The notes: a model not told the origin generated them from the sequence alone. 64,000 nt of DNA from Microbacterium sp. Leaf288 (GCF_001422925.1 NZ_LMNI01000012.1:372345-436344), one strand, 5' to 3'. Counted from the stretch's first letter, positions 43,575 through 52,702 are shown. A program made the numbers and translations.

Positions 43575-44954
43575 ATGAGCGCGCACCGCTATGCCATCAT
43601 CGGCGCCGGGCCATCGGGCCTCTCCGCCGCTCGGGCGCTGCAGAAGGCCGGGATCGAGTTCGACGGCTTCGAGGCGTCGCGCGGGGTCGGGGGCCTGTGG
43701 GACATCGAGAACCCGCGCTCCACGATGTACGAGTCGGCGCACCTCATCTCGTCGCGCACCACGACCGAGTTCGCCGAGTTCCCGATGCGCACGAAGGCCG
43801 ACTACCCGAGCCACCGCGAGCTCATCACGTACTTCCGCGACTTCGCCGATCACTTCGGGCTGACCGCCCGATTCCGCTTCGACACGAAGGTCACCTCGCT
43901 CACGCCCACGGACGACGGCGGTTGGATGCTGCGTGCCGAAGGCCCCTCGACAGCCTCAGGGACCGGCGGCGACGGCCCGGTCGAGCAGCGCTACGACGGG
44001 GTGATCCTCGCGAACGGCACGCTGGCCGAGCCGAACGTCCCCGCGTTCCGCGGCGAGTTCACAGGTGAGCTCCTTCACACCAGCGCCTACAAGTCCGCGA
44101 CCCAGCTCACCGGCAAGCGGGTGCTCATCATCGGCGCCGGCAATTCCGGCTGCGACATCGCGGTCGACGCCGTGCACCACGCGGCCTCCGTGGACATGAG
44201 CGTGCGCCGCGGCTACTACTTCGTCCCGCGCTACCTGTTCGGCAAGCCCTCCGACACCCTCAACCAGGGCAAGCCGCTCCCGGCGCGCATCAAACAGTTC
44301 GTCGACACTCGGGTGCTCCGCGCCTTCACCGGCGACCCCGTGCGGTTCGGGTTCCCCAAGCCCGACTACAAGATCTACGAGTCGCACCCCATCGTCAACA
44401 CGCTCATCCTCAACCACCTGGGGCAGGGCGACCTGCGGATCGTGCCCGACATCGACCGTTTCGACGGGCGCACGGTGCACTTCCGCGACGGCTCGTCGGC
44501 CGAGTACGACACGGTGCTGCTCGCCACCGGCTACAAGCTCGACTACCCGTTCGTCGACCGCGCCGCACTGGACTGGTCGGGCATGGCCCCGCGCCTCTTC
44601 CTCAACACCTTCACCCCGTCCTTCAACGGGCTCTACGTGATGGGCATGATCGAGGCATCCGGAATCGGCTGGCAGGGCCGGTACGAGCAGGCCGAGCTCA
44701 TCGCCGCCTACCTCGCGGCGCTCGAGCGCCACCCCGATCGCGCCGCGGCGTTCCGGGCGCGCGTGACGGGCGAGCCGTGGCCGGATCTCACCGGCGGCTA
44801 CAACTACCTCGGCCTCGAGCGCATGTCGTATTACGTCAACAAGGACGCGTACCGCGGCGCTGTCCGCACCGCCACGCAGGCGCTGAAGACGGATGCCGCC
44901 TCCCGCGGCCCGCGACGGGCGCGCGGTGCCGCCCGCCGGGAGGTGACGGCGTGA
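43575..44954 (+). CDS. Flavin-containing monooxygenase
   Basis: This 459-residue enzyme has the FAD motif YAIIGAGPSGLSAARAL, the NADP motif VLIIGAGNSGCDIAVDAV, and FTGELLHTSAY, matching the FMO fingerprint F-x-G-x3-H-x3-Y/F. LLATGY is also present. It would oxygenate a nucleophilic N or S centre or a ketone with NADPH and O2. ATG 43575 has AAGGA four bases ahead. GTGA joins its stop to a symporter gene, and a NAD-dependent epimerase follows, so the three may act on one exogenous compound. Confidence 0.9.
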   Translation: MSAHRYAIIGAGPSGLSAARALQKAGIEFDGFEASRGVGGLWDIENPRSTMYESAHLISSRTTTEFAEFPMRTKADYPSHRELITYFRDFADHFGLTARFRFDTKVTSLTPTDDGGWMLRAEGPSTASGTGGDGPVEQRYDGVILANGTLAEPNVPAFRGEFTGELLHTSAYKSATQLTGKRVLIIGAGNSGCDIAVDAVHHAASVDMSVRRGYYFVPRYLFGKPSDTLNQGKPLPARIKQFVDTRVLRAFTGDPVRFGFPKPDYKIYESHPIVNTLILNHLGQGDLRIVPDIDRFDGRTVHFRDGSSAEYDTVLLATGYKLDYPFVDRAALDWSGMAPRLFLNTFTPSFNGLYVMGMIEASGIGWQGRYEQAELIAAYLAALERHPDRAAAFRARVTGEPWPDLTGGYNYLGLERMSYYVNKDAYRGAVRTATQALKTDAASRGPRRARGAARREVTA

Positions 44955-45955
44955 ACCCCGACGACGTCGTGCTCAACTTCAATCCGGGCACGCTCGTGAT
45001 CCTCAACGTCGTGCTCGGGCTGATCATGTTCGGCATCGCGCTGGACACGACGCTGGACGACTTCAAGGTCGTGGCGCGCAAGCCGAAGCCCTTCGTCATC
45101 GCGATCCTCGCGCAGCTCATCGTGCTGCCCGCGGTGACCTTCGCGCTGACCCTGGTCCTGCCGGTGACGCCGTCCATGGCGCTCGGCATGATCCTCGTCG
45201 CCTGCTGCCCTCCGGGCAACATCTCGCAGGTGCTCACGCATCGCTCCGGCGGCAATGTGGCCCTCTCGGTGTCGATGACCGCCGTCTCGAACATCATCTA
45301 CATCTTCGTGCTGCCGCTGTCGATCGCGTTCTGGGGTTCGCTGCATCCGACGGCACGCACGCTGCTCGAGGCCGTGTCGCTCGACGCGTGGGCGATGCTC
45401 GGCGACATCCTTCTCATCATCGGTCTGCCGTTCGCCTTGGGTCTGTTCATCCGCCACCGCTTCCCCGCGTTCGCGAAGCGCGTGCAGCCGTTCGTCAAGT
45501 GGTTCTCGCTGCTCGCGCTCGTCGGCTTCATCGTCGCCGCGCTCGCGGGCAACTGGGCCTACTTCGTCGCATTCCTCGGCGTCATCATCCTCGTCGTCAC
45601 GATCCACGACGCCGTCGCACTGGCGATCGGGTACAGCACCGCTGTCGTCGGCGGCCTCGGCACCCGCGAGCGCAAGGCGATGACGTTCGAGGTCGGCATC
45701 CGCAACGCGGGCCTCGGCCTCGGGCTGGTGTTCGCCTTCTTCGGCGGCCTCGGCGGCATGGCGATCGTCGCCGGCTGGTGGGGCATCTGGGACATCATCG
45801 CGGGGCTCATCGTCGCCGCCCTCTGGGCCCGGCACACGAAGAAGCGCACGGGGTCGGCCAAGGGCGACGCGTCGCGCCACGCGGTGCGGGCGACGGACGC
45901 CGCGACCGGGTCCGCGACGACGGGGTCAGCCGATCCCGCGGAGCCCGCCGCATGA
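44951..45955 (+). CDS. Bile acid:sodium symporter-like (BASS family) membrane transporter
   Basis: This 334-residue protein has nine to ten helices. VVLGLIMFGIALDTTLDDFK and VACCPPGNISQVLTHRSGGNVALSVSMTAVSNI fit the BASS family, whose members carry organic anions with sodium. VGIRNAGLGLGLVFAFFGG is another family block. A charged and Ala/Thr-rich tail (300-334) is likely cytosolic. GTG 44951 overlaps the monooxygenase stop and its own stop overlaps the epimerase start (ATGA). Cargo unknown. Confidence 0.88.
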   Translation: MNPDDVVLNFNPGTLVILNVVLGLIMFGIALDTTLDDFKVVARKPKPFVIAILAQLIVLPAVTFALTLVLPVTPSMALGMILVACCPPGNISQVLTHRSGGNVALSVSMTAVSNIIYIFVLPLSIAFWGSLHPTARTLLEAVSLDAWAMLGDILLIIGLPFALGLFIRHRFPAFAKRVQPFVKWFSLLALVGFIVAALAGNWAYFVAFLGVIILVVTIHDAVALAIGYSTAVVGGLGTRERKAMTFEVGIRNAGLGLGLVFAFFGGLGGMAIVAGWWGIWDIIAGLIVAALWARHTKKRTGSAKGDASRHAVRATDAATGSATTGSADPAEPAA

Positions 45956-46908
45956 GCATCCGCGTCCTCGTCACCGGCGGCGCCGGTTTCCTCGGATCCC
46001 ACGTGGCCGCTGCCCTCGCCTGCCGCCCCGATGTCGAGCTGGTCGTGGCCGGCGATCTGCGGCCGCCGCAGCATCCCGTCGACGGCGTCGTCTACGACGA
46101 GTGCGACGTCACCCGTCCCGACGGCCTCGTGCCGCTGCTGCGCCGCCACCGGATCGACGTCGTCGTGCACCTCGCCGCCATCGTCAACCCCGGCCGCGAC
46201 CACGATCTCGAGTACCGGGTGGATGTGGACGGATCGCGGCACGTGCTCGAGGCGTGCGTCGAAGCCGGCGTGAAGCGGATCGTGGTCTCGTCGTCGGGCG
46301 CCGCCTACGGCTACCACCCCGACAACCCCGAGTGGCTGCGCGAGAGCGACCCCGTACGCGGCAACGACGAGTTCCCGTACTCGAAGCACAAGCGCCTCGT
46401 CGAGCGGCTGCTCGCCGGATACCGCGAGGCGCACCCCGAGCTCGAGCAGGTCGTGTTCCGCATCGGCACGATCCTGGGCCCGACGGTGCAGAACCAGATC
46501 ACGGCGCTCTGGGACGGGCCCGCCCTCCTGAAGGTGCGCGGCTCGGAGTCGCCCTTCGTCTTCGTGTGGGTCGACGACGTCGCCGCCGCGATGGCACGCG
46601 CCGCCACCGACGGCCCGCCCGGCATCTACAACGTCGCCGGCGACGGCCGCGTGACCGTGCCCGAGATCGCCCGGCGCCTCGGCAAGCCCGTCGTGACGGT
46701 GCCTGCCGCGGTGCTGGGCTTCGGCCTGCGGATGGGACGGATGCTGCGCCTCACCGTCCACGGCCCGGAACAGGTGCGCTTCCTCCGCTACCGCCCGGTG
46801 CTCGCGAACGCGAAGCTGAAGGACGACTTCGGCTTCACTCCCGCGAAGACCTCGGCCGAGGCCTTCGAGGCGTACCTGGCGTCACACCCCGGCGTGGCGC
46901 GCCGCTGA
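45952..46908 (+). CDS. NAD-dependent epimerase/dehydratase family protein
   Basis: This 318-residue extended SDR protein opens [19 protein letters not shown]. It has VVVHLAAIVNPGRD, SSSGAAYGYHPD and an active-site Tyr-Ser-Lys-His-Lys (FPYSKHKRLVE). VDDVAAAMARAA and GIYNVAGDG complete the fold. The substrate is not predictable; association with a monooxygenase and symporter suggests catabolism rather than sugar-nucleotide work. ATG 45952 overlaps the symporter stop. Confidence 0.88.
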   Translation: MSIRVLVTGGAGFLGSHVAAALACRPDVELVVAGDLRPPQHPVDGVVYDECDVTRPDGLVPLLRRHRIDVVVHLAAIVNPGRDHDLEYRVDVDGSRHVLEACVEAGVKRIVVSSSGAAYGYHPDNPEWLRESDPVRGNDEFPYSKHKRLVERLLAGYREAHPELEQVVFRIGTILGPTVQNQITALWDGPALLKVRGSESPFVFVWVDDVAAAMARAATDGPPGIYNVAGDGRVTVPEIARRLGKPVVTVPAAVLGFGLRMGRMLRLTVHGPEQVRFLRYRPVLANAKLKDDFGFTPAKTSAEAFEAYLASHPGVARR

Positions 46909-46923
46909 CCGCCCCCTCTCGCG

Positions 46924-47061
46924 GCGAAGTCCGGACTTCGCGGCGCGGGGGCGTCGCGCACCTGCGAAGTCCGGACTTCACCCCGTCGCCCGGAGACAAC
47001 GGACACCCTGCGGTCCAGAAAGCGCAGCAAACCAGCGTCCCGAACCTGCGAAGTCCGGACT
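46924..47061. repeat. GCGAAGTCC-GGACTTCGC palindromes, copies F1-F3
   Basis: F1 (46924-46941) is a perfect 18-bp palindrome. F2 starts at 46964 and F3 at 47048, both with a decayed right arm; F2 and F3 share the prefix ACCTGCGAAGTCCGGACT. They fill the gap between the epimerase stop and the predicted nuclease stop. Confidence 0.9.
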
Positions 47062-47075
47062 CGGTGGCCCGTCGG

Positions 47076-48011
47076 TCAGGGACGCCAACCGGCACGGATG
47101 AGAGCGCGCCGCACGATATCCACCGCCACCATCGGGTCGGGTTCGAGGTGGTGGTTCAGGATTCGAACGAGATGCCACCCCTCGTCGCCGATCGCACGCC
47201 ACCGATCGGCATCGCGAGCGAATTGGCCTACGTCCTCGGCGTGCTGGCGGCCGTCGTACTCCACGGCGACCCGGTATCGCAGATACACCTGATCGAGCCG
47301 CGCGACGAAGGTCCCGGATGACGTGAAGAGCTCGTGGGCGAGGTCTGGTTCTGGGAGGCCGCCGTCGACCAGTCGGATCCGCAGTTCCGTCTCCTTGGCC
47401 GACTCCGCGCCGTCCCGGACGCGGTCGATCAAGCGCTCAAGGCGCGGACGGCGCATTCGTGCAGCCTCGCCCCGGAGCTCCTCCACGGTGACGAGTCGTC
47501 GCCGCCGCGCCACGAGGAAGTCTGCCGCAACGATGAGGTCGATGTCGGAGAGTTGAGCCGATGCCTGCACCCACGCTCGCGCTGGAGTCTCGACCCGGAG
47601 GCCGCCCCGAACCGCAAACGCTGCCTCCCGGCGAGCCAGGCGATGCGACACCACCCCGCGTGTGCGGATGGGGTTGCGCGGTCGTATTCCGGAGACATGG
47701 ATGGCCTGGTCCCAGTCGCGCGGAGCCGGCGCGCCCCACAGCACGAGCGCAGAGCTGTGACTGAAGAAGTCGTCGGCCCCCATGCGGACGGCGAGCTGAG
47801 CACAGCGCTTCTTGTACGCGCGCAGCTCGATGCCGTTGCGGGGCCGCATCGCGGCGTCGCACTTCGCCTCCTGCTCCTTGAGCTGGCGCACCCCGTGGAA
47901 CGGTCGCTCGAACCGCGGGCCGTCGAGGGTTCCACGGCCGATTCCGTCCTCGAGGGCTCTGGCAACCGTGAACGGCTGGCTTCCGATCGAAAGGCGCTTC
48001 CTCGTCACCAC
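47076..48011 (-). CDS. Predicted stand-alone DUF559/Vsr-like PD-(D/E)XK nuclease
   Basis: This 311-residue protein has an N-terminal and middle region like the AbiEi-C-type proteins (SHSSALVLWGAPAP at 84-97). Its C-terminal nuclease domain has ETELRIRL (Glu207/209), FVARLDQVYLRYRVAVEYDGRQH with Asp240 and Glu251-Tyr-Asp253, then RDADRWRAIGDEGWHLVRI. That is the standard DUF559 arrangement. No methylase, toxin or antitoxin is adjacent. It differs in sequence from the protein at 32638 but has the same overall plan. GTG 48011 has no clear ribosome site, so the start is uncertain. TCCGGA palindromes lie on both sides. Confidence 0.72.
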   Translation of the reverse strand: MVTRKRLSIGSQPFTVARALEDGIGRGTLDGPRFERPFHGVRQLKEQEAKCDAAMRPRNGIELRAYKKRCAQLAVRMGADDFFSHSSALVLWGAPAPRDWDQAIHVSGIRPRNPIRTRGVVSHRLARREAAFAVRGGLRVETPARAWVQASAQLSDIDLIVAADFLVARRRRLVTVEELRGEAARMRRPRLERLIDRVRDGAESAKETELRIRLVDGGLPEPDLAHELFTSSGTFVARLDQVYLRYRVAVEYDGRQHAEDVGQFARDADRWRAIGDEGWHLVRILNHHLEPDPMVAVDIVRRALIRAGWRP

Positions 48012-48101
48012 CCCATTTCACGCAGGGCCGGTTGCTGATTCTCGTCAGATGGCGAGTCCTGTGCACAACCCGAGCGACGGGCCCGCTGTGGAGGATTCTG
48101 T

Positions 48102-48243
48102 GCCGTCCGGACAACGCGGGAACGCGGCATCCGGAACCGGCGAAGTCCGGACCTCGCACAACGGGCCGTGTGCAATCTGATCCGCGCCGTCCGGACAACG
48201 CAGAAGCCAGGGGGCCGCAACCTGCGAAGTCCGGACTTCGCAG
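48102..48243. repeat. Two-unit repeat with TCCGGA palindromes (copies F4, F5)
   Basis: Each unit starts GCCGTCCGGACAACGC (48102-48117; 48186-48201) and ends with a GCGAAGTCCGGAC palindrome (48140-48156; 48222-48243). The last is a perfect 22-bp palindrome starting CTGCGAAGTCC. They lie upstream of the nuclease start, mirroring F1-F3 behind its stop. Confidence 0.9.
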
Positions 48244-48298
48244 CGAATCGACCGCCGCGGCCGCACAGCATCTGGCACGCGTCGAGCGGGAAGGAGGG

Positions 48299-48388
48299 AG
48301 CGGATGCCGCGGGCCGAGCGGATGCCGCGGGCCGAGCGGATGCCGCGGGCCGAGCGGATGCCGCGGGCCGAGCGGATGCCGCGGGCAG
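48299..48388. repeat. Five tandem copies of an 18-bp unit containing GGATGCCGCGG
   Basis: The unit AGCGGATGCCGCGGGCCG begins at 48299, 48317, 48335, 48353 and 48371; the last copy is altered at its end. It lies 27 bases past the add stop, in a gap with no gene. It contains the GGATGC word used in hairpins elsewhere. The remaining bases of 48012-48415 hold the F4-F5 repeats and nothing else I can assign. Confidence 0.95.
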
Positions 48389-48415
48389 CGCCTCCGCTCC
48401 GGAACCGGTCAGCGA

Positions 48416-49531
48416 CTACGCGTCGAAGCCGTCGGCGATGAGGTCGATGAGCTCCTCGCGCTCCTCCACCGGGAGGAAGGCGCCGGCGGCGGCGTTGAGC
48501 TGGAAGGCCTCGAGGTCGTCGAGGCCGTACTCGAAGGTCTCGGCGAGGAGCGCGAGCTCGCGCGTGAGCGACGTGCGGCTCATGGTGCGGTTGTCGACGT
48601 TCACGGTGACCGCGAAGCCGAGCTGGTAGAGCAGGTCGAAGGGGTGGTCCTCCAGCGTCGTGCCCCAGCGCTCGATGGCACCTGTCTGCAGGTTCGACGA
48701 CGGCGACAGCTCGAGCGGGATCTCGCGGTCGCGCACCCAGCGCGCCAGGTCGCCGAACTGGACGAGCACCTCTTCGCCGGCACGCGAGACGACTTCGAGG
48801 TCTTCGGCGAGGCGCACGCCGTGGCCGAGGCGCAGCGCGCGGCCGTCGATCAGCGCCGAACGGATCGAGTCCAGGCCGGCAGCCTCGCCCGCGTGCACGG
48901 TGGCCGGGAAGAACTCCGACGCCAGGTAGTCGAACGCCTCGCGCAGGCGCGACGGCGGGAACCCGTCCTCGGGACCCGCGATGTCGAACCCGACCGCGCC
49001 CCGGTTGCGCCAGTCCACGGCCAGCCGCGCGATCTCGAGCGAGCGGTCACTGTGGCGCATGGCCGAGATCAGCTGGCCGACACGGATGTCGTGGCCGCGG
49101 CTCTCGGCCGCGTCCTCGCCCTCCTCGATGCCCTCCTGCACCGCCGCGACGACCTCGTCGAGCGACAGCCCGCGGCCGAGGTGCTGCTCGGGTGCCCAGC
49201 GCACCTCGCCGTAGATGACGCCGTCGGCGGCGAGGTCCTCGACGAACTCGCGGGCGACGCGCGTGAGGCCTTCACGCGTCTGCATGACGCCGATCGTCAG
49301 GTCGAAGGTCTTGAGGTACTCGACGAGAGAGCCCGAGTCGCTCTTGTCGGCGAACCAGTCCGCGAGGTCGTCCGGGTCGGACTCGGGGACGTCGAACCCG
49401 ATCGCGTCGGCCAGTTCGATGATCGTCGCGGGGCGCACGCCGCCGTCGAGGTGATCGTGCAGCGAGACCTTGGGGAGGCTCCGGAGCGACACTCCGTCGA
49501 GGATGGCGTCGCCGTGCTGGTCGATGGGCAT
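48416..49531 (-). CDS. add: Adenosine deaminase
   Basis: Add hydrolyses adenosine and deoxyadenosine to inosine and ammonia. The 371-residue zinc enzyme has SLHDHLDGG (two metal histidines), VHAGEAAG (His and catalytic Glu), GHGVRL, SPSSNLQTG and VNVDNRTMS with the final Asp. ATG 49531 is preceded by GAGGAG at seven bases. It is the last gene of a nucleoside uptake and salvage series (lipoprotein, ATPase, permeases, cdd, deoA, add); its product inosine feeds the phosphorylase at 23033. Confidence 0.95.
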   Translation of the reverse strand: MPIDQHGDAILDGVSLRSLPKVSLHDHLDGGVRPATIIELADAIGFDVPESDPDDLADWFADKSDSGSLVEYLKTFDLTIGVMQTREGLTRVAREFVEDLAADGVIYGEVRWAPEQHLGRGLSLDEVVAAVQEGIEEGEDAAESRGHDIRVGQLISAMRHSDRSLEIARLAVDWRNRGAVGFDIAGPEDGFPPSRLREAFDYLASEFFPATVHAGEAAGLDSIRSALIDGRALRLGHGVRLAEDLEVVSRAGEEVLVQFGDLARWVRDREIPLELSPSSNLQTGAIERWGTTLEDHPFDLLYQLGFAVTVNVDNRTMSRTSLTRELALLAETFEYGLDDLEAFQLNAAAGAFLPVEEREELIDLIADGFDA

Positions 49532-49625
49532 TGAGATTCTCCTCGGTGCGATCGCGAGTCAGGGGGTGCGGACGGATGCTGCGGTCCGGGCGGCCGCGTC
49601 GGGCCCGGCGCGGGACTGACTCAGC

Positions 49626-50927
49626 CTAGGCGGTGATGCGTTCCAGGACGAGAGGAGTGCGCTCGGGTGCGTCGGGGCCGATCTCCCACGCCCCGTCGAG
49701 GGCTTCGAGGGCGCGGTCGAACCGGGAGGCATCCTCGCCGAGAAGGGTGAACAGCGGCTGGCCGGCGGTCACCTGATCGCCGGGCTTCACGTGAAGATCG
49801 ATGCCCGCCGCGTGCAGCACCGGGTCCTGCGCGCGTGCGCGTCCGGCTCCCAGGCGCCACGCGGCGATGCCGAACGGGAGCGCCTCCATGCCGGTGACGT
49901 AGCCGCCTTCGGTCGCGGTGACGGTGTGCGTCTCGTTCGGGGCGGGCAGCGCAGCATCCGGATCGCCGTCCTGCGCGATGATCATCGCGCGCCAGGCATC
50001 CATCGCGCGGCCGTCCTGCAGCGCCGCCTCGACATCGGCGTCCGGCTGGCCGGCGAGCGCGAGCATCTCGCGGGCGAGCGCCACCGTCAGCTCGACGACG
50101 TCGGCGGGGCCGCCGCCGGCGAGCACCTCGACCGACTCGCGCACCTCGTTGGCGTTGCCGATGGCGAGGCCGAGCGGGGTGTTCATGTCGGTGAGGAGCG
50201 CGGTCGTCGAGACGCCCGAGTCGGTGCCGAGGGCGACCATCGTGCGGGCGAGCTCGCGGGCGCGGTCGACGCCCTGCATGAAGGCGCCGGAGCCGAACTT
50301 CACGTCGAGCACGAGCGCGTCGGTGCCCTCCGCGATCTTCTTCGACATGATGCTCGACGCGATGAGCGGGATGGCTTCGACCGTGCCGGTGACGTCGCGC
50401 AGCGCGTAGAGCTTCTTGTCGGCCGGTGCGAGACCGGAGCCTGCGGCGCAGATCACAGCGCCGACGTCGCGGAGCTGTGCGAACATCTCGTCGTTCGAGA
50501 GTGCCGCACGCCAGCCCGGGATCGACTCGAGCTTGTCGAGCGTGCCGCCGGTGTGGCCGAGTCCGCGGCCCGACAGCTGCGGCACCGCGACGCCGAAGCT
50601 CGCGACGAGCGGAGCCAGCGGCAGCGTGATCTTGTCGCCGACGCCGCCCGTCGAGTGCTTGTCGACCGTGGGCTTGCCGAGCCCCGAGAAGCTCATCCGC
50701 TCCCCCGAGGCGATCATCGCGTCGGTCATGACGCGGATCTCGTCGCGCGTCATGCCGTTGAGGAGAACGGCCATCGCGAACGCGGCCATCTGCGAGTCGG
50801 CGACGTACCCGCGGGTGTAGGCGTCGACCATCCAGCGCAGCGCCTGCTCCGGCACCGCACCGCCATCGCGTTTGGTGCGTATCACGTCGACCGCGTCGAA
50901 CGGCTCGACGCCCGTCGGATCGCTCAT
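49626..50927 (-). CDS. deoA: Thymidine phosphorylase
   Basis: DeoA splits thymidine and deoxyuridine with phosphate. The 433-residue protein has DKHSTGGVGDKITLPLAPL (phosphate loop), SGRGLGHTGGTLDKLESIPG (family signature), LIASSIMSKKIAEGTDALVLDVKFG and a C-terminal domain with GGYVTGME and LHVKPGDQVTAGQPLFTL. ATG 50927 overlaps the cdd stop (ATGA), so cytidine is deaminated and the resulting uridine or deoxyuridine cleaved by products of one message. Confidence 0.95.
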   Translation of the reverse strand: MSDPTGVEPFDAVDVIRTKRDGGAVPEQALRWMVDAYTRGYVADSQMAAFAMAVLLNGMTRDEIRVMTDAMIASGERMSFSGLGKPTVDKHSTGGVGDKITLPLAPLVASFGVAVPQLSGRGLGHTGGTLDKLESIPGWRAALSNDEMFAQLRDVGAVICAAGSGLAPADKKLYALRDVTGTVEAIPLIASSIMSKKIAEGTDALVLDVKFGSGAFMQGVDRARELARTMVALGTDSGVSTTALLTDMNTPLGLAIGNANEVRESVEVLAGGGPADVVELTVALAREMLALAGQPDADVEAALQDGRAMDAWRAMIIAQDGDPDAALPAPNETHTVTATEGGYVTGMEALPFGIAAWRLGAGRARAQDPVLHAAGIDLHVKPGDQVTAGQPLFTLLGEDASRFDRALEALDGAWEIGPDAPERTPLVLERITA

Positions 50928-51325
50928 CGGGTCGCCTCCTCGAGGTCGCGGGGTCCGAACGCGTCGGGCAGCACCTCGTCGATCGTGCGGATTCCCGACA
51001 CCGTCTCGAGCAGCATGCCGGGGATCGCGAATTCGAACAGCAGCTGGCGGCAGCGGCCGCACGGCATGATCGTGTCGCCATGGCCGTTGACGCAGACGAA
51101 CGCGACGAGGCTTCCGCCGCCCGAGTTCGCCAGCTCGCTGACGAGACCGCACTCGGCGCAGAGGGTGACGCCGTACGACGCGTTCTCGACGTTGCAGCCG
51201 GTGACGATGCGCCCGTCGGTCACGAGGGCGGCGGCGCCGACCTTGTAGCGCGAGTAGGGGGCGTAGGCGCGCCGCATCGCGTCCGTCGCCGCGGCGCGCA
51301 GCTCATCCCAGTCGATATCGGTCAT
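50924..51325 (-). CDS. cdd: Cytidine deaminase
   Basis: This 133-residue small tetrameric-type enzyme has YAPYSRYKVGAAAL, GCNVENASYGVTLCAE (zinc Cys and catalytic Glu) and PCGRCRQLLFEF (two more zinc cysteines). It converts cytidine and deoxycytidine to uridine and deoxyuridine. GGAGCGCG-like purines precede ATG 51325 weakly. It follows the permease gene with a 96-base gap that holds a hairpin. Confidence 0.95.
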   Translation of the reverse strand: MTDIDWDELRAAATDAMRRAYAPYSRYKVGAAALVTDGRIVTGCNVENASYGVTLCAECGLVSELANSGGGSLVAFVCVNGHGDTIMPCGRCRQLLFEFAIPGMLLETVSGIRTIDEVLPDAFGPRDLEEATR

Positions 51326-51365
51326 GAGCGCGCTCCGTTCGCGTCGGGTGGGGTATCAGGAGGGT

Positions 51366-51394
51366 CGACGGATGCCGCGGCCCGGCATCCGTCG
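51366..51394 (-). terminator. GGATGC-word hairpin between the permease and cdd
   Basis: CGACGGATGCCG (51366-51377) pairs with CGGCATCCGTCG (51383-51394) around five bases. In this position it probably sets the ratio of transporter to salvage-enzyme mRNA. Confidence 0.55.
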
Positions 51395-51421
51395 CCCTTC
51401 ACACGCACGGCAGGCACCGCG

Positions 51422-52702
51422 TCATCCCTTGATGTATGGCTTGCCGGCGGCGGCGGGACCGCGGATCTGACCCGCGAAGCCGGCGACGGCGATGATCGTC
51501 ACGAGGTACGGAAGCATCAGCATGAACTCGCTGGGGATCGGCGTCCGCAGCACGGTCAGGAGGTTCTGCAGGTTGGTCGCGAACCCGAACAGCAGCGCCG
51601 CGAGGGTCGCGCGGATCGGGTCCCAGCGGCCGAAGATGACCGCGGCGAGGGCGATGAAGCCGAGGCCCGCCGTCATCTCCTTGGTGAACTGGCCCACCGA
51701 GACGAGGGTGAAATACGCACCGCCGATGCCGGCGATCGCGCCGGCGAGAGAGACGTTCCAGAACCTGCTGGTGTTCACCTTGATGCCCACCGTGTCGGCC
51801 GCCTGCGGGTGCTCGCCGACCGCGCGGAGCCGCAGGCCCCAGCGGGTGCGGTAGAGGCCCCAGGCGACGAGCGCGACAGTGATGTACATGAGGTAGACGA
51901 TGAACGTCTGGTTGAACAGCACGGGTCCGATGATCGGGATGTCGCTGAGCAGCGGGATCTCCCACCGCGTGAAGCGCACCGGGCGGTTGAGGTCGGCCTC
52001 GTTCGGCACGAGCAGCGCGCCGTAGAGGAAGCCGGTCAGGCCCGTCACGAGGACGTTGAGCACGACGCCGACGATCACCTGGTCGACGAGGTACTTGATC
52101 GAGAACGCCGCCAGCACGAACGCTACGAGCACGCCGCCCACCATCGCGCCCACGAGCCCGACGAACGGGTTGTGGGTGATGCTCGCCAGAAGTGCGGCGC
52201 TGAACGCGCCGAACAGGAACTGACCCTCGATCGCGACGTTGACGACGCCGACCCGCTCGCCGATGACGCCTCCGAGCGCACCGAAGATCAGCGGGACAGA
52301 CAGCGACAGCGCGCCGAACAGGAGGCCCGTGACGGGCACGAGCCCACCGGCGGAGGCCCACACGAGGAACGCGAACACGGCGAGGAGGCTGAACACGATC
52401 GGCAGCCAGAGGCCGGTGCGGCGGTAGTTCGCCGAGTCCCAGAACGCCCAGAGCGTCAGGAGCACGAGGATGCCGATCAGGACCCAGCAGGTCACGGCGG
52501 TCGGGAAGCTCACGTTCGGCAGGCCGATCGACGAGCTCGGGTCGCTCAGCCGGAAGGTGCTGATGCCGTTGCGCGGGACGAACAGGAAGAGGAGCGCCAG
52601 CAGGGCCGTCGCGATCGCGAGGGTCACCGGCAGCTTCAGGTGGCGCACCTTCACGGTGGCCAGCTGGATCGTCCCGTCGGGAGCAGGAGCGAGCGCGGTC
52701 AT
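51422..52702 (-). CDS. Nucleoside-type ABC importer permease 2
   Basis: This 426-residue permease of the BPD-transp-2 family (with RbsC, LivH and NupQ) has about ten helices. Blocks are SLSVPLIFGALGGVIGERVGVVNVAIEGQFLFGAF and GLRLRAVGEHPQAADTVGIKVN, followed by GIGGAYFTL. The GVVNVAIEG and AVGEHPQAA motifs are typical of BmpC/NupQ nucleoside permeases. ATG 52702 overlaps the permease 1 stop (ATGA). The N-terminal 110 residues form an extra hydrophobic pair of helices seen in actinobacterial members. Confidence 0.9.
   Translation of the reverse strand: MTALAPAPDGTIQLATVKVRHLKLPVTLAIATALLALLFLFVPRNGISTFRLSDPSSSIGLPNVSFPTAVTCWVLIGILVLLTLWAFWDSANYRRTGLWLPIVFSLLAVFAFLVWASAGGLVPVTGLLFGALSLSVPLIFGALGGVIGERVGVVNVAIEGQFLFGAFSAALLASITHNPFVGLVGAMVGGVLVAFVLAAFSIKYLVDQVIVGVVLNVLVTGLTGFLYGALLVPNEADLNRPVRFTRWEIPLLSDIPIIGPVLFNQTFIVYLMYITVALVAWGLYRTRWGLRLRAVGEHPQAADTVGIKVNTSRFWNVSLAGAIAGIGGAYFTLVSVGQFTKEMTAGLGFIALAAVIFGRWDPIRATLAALLFGFATNLQNLLTVLRTPIPSEFMLMLPYLVTIIAVAGFAGQIRGPAAAGKPYIKG

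Noticed and set aside
48299..48388. CRISPR array
   Set aside because: Units of 18 bp are directly adjacent with no unique spacers, and no cas gene is present.
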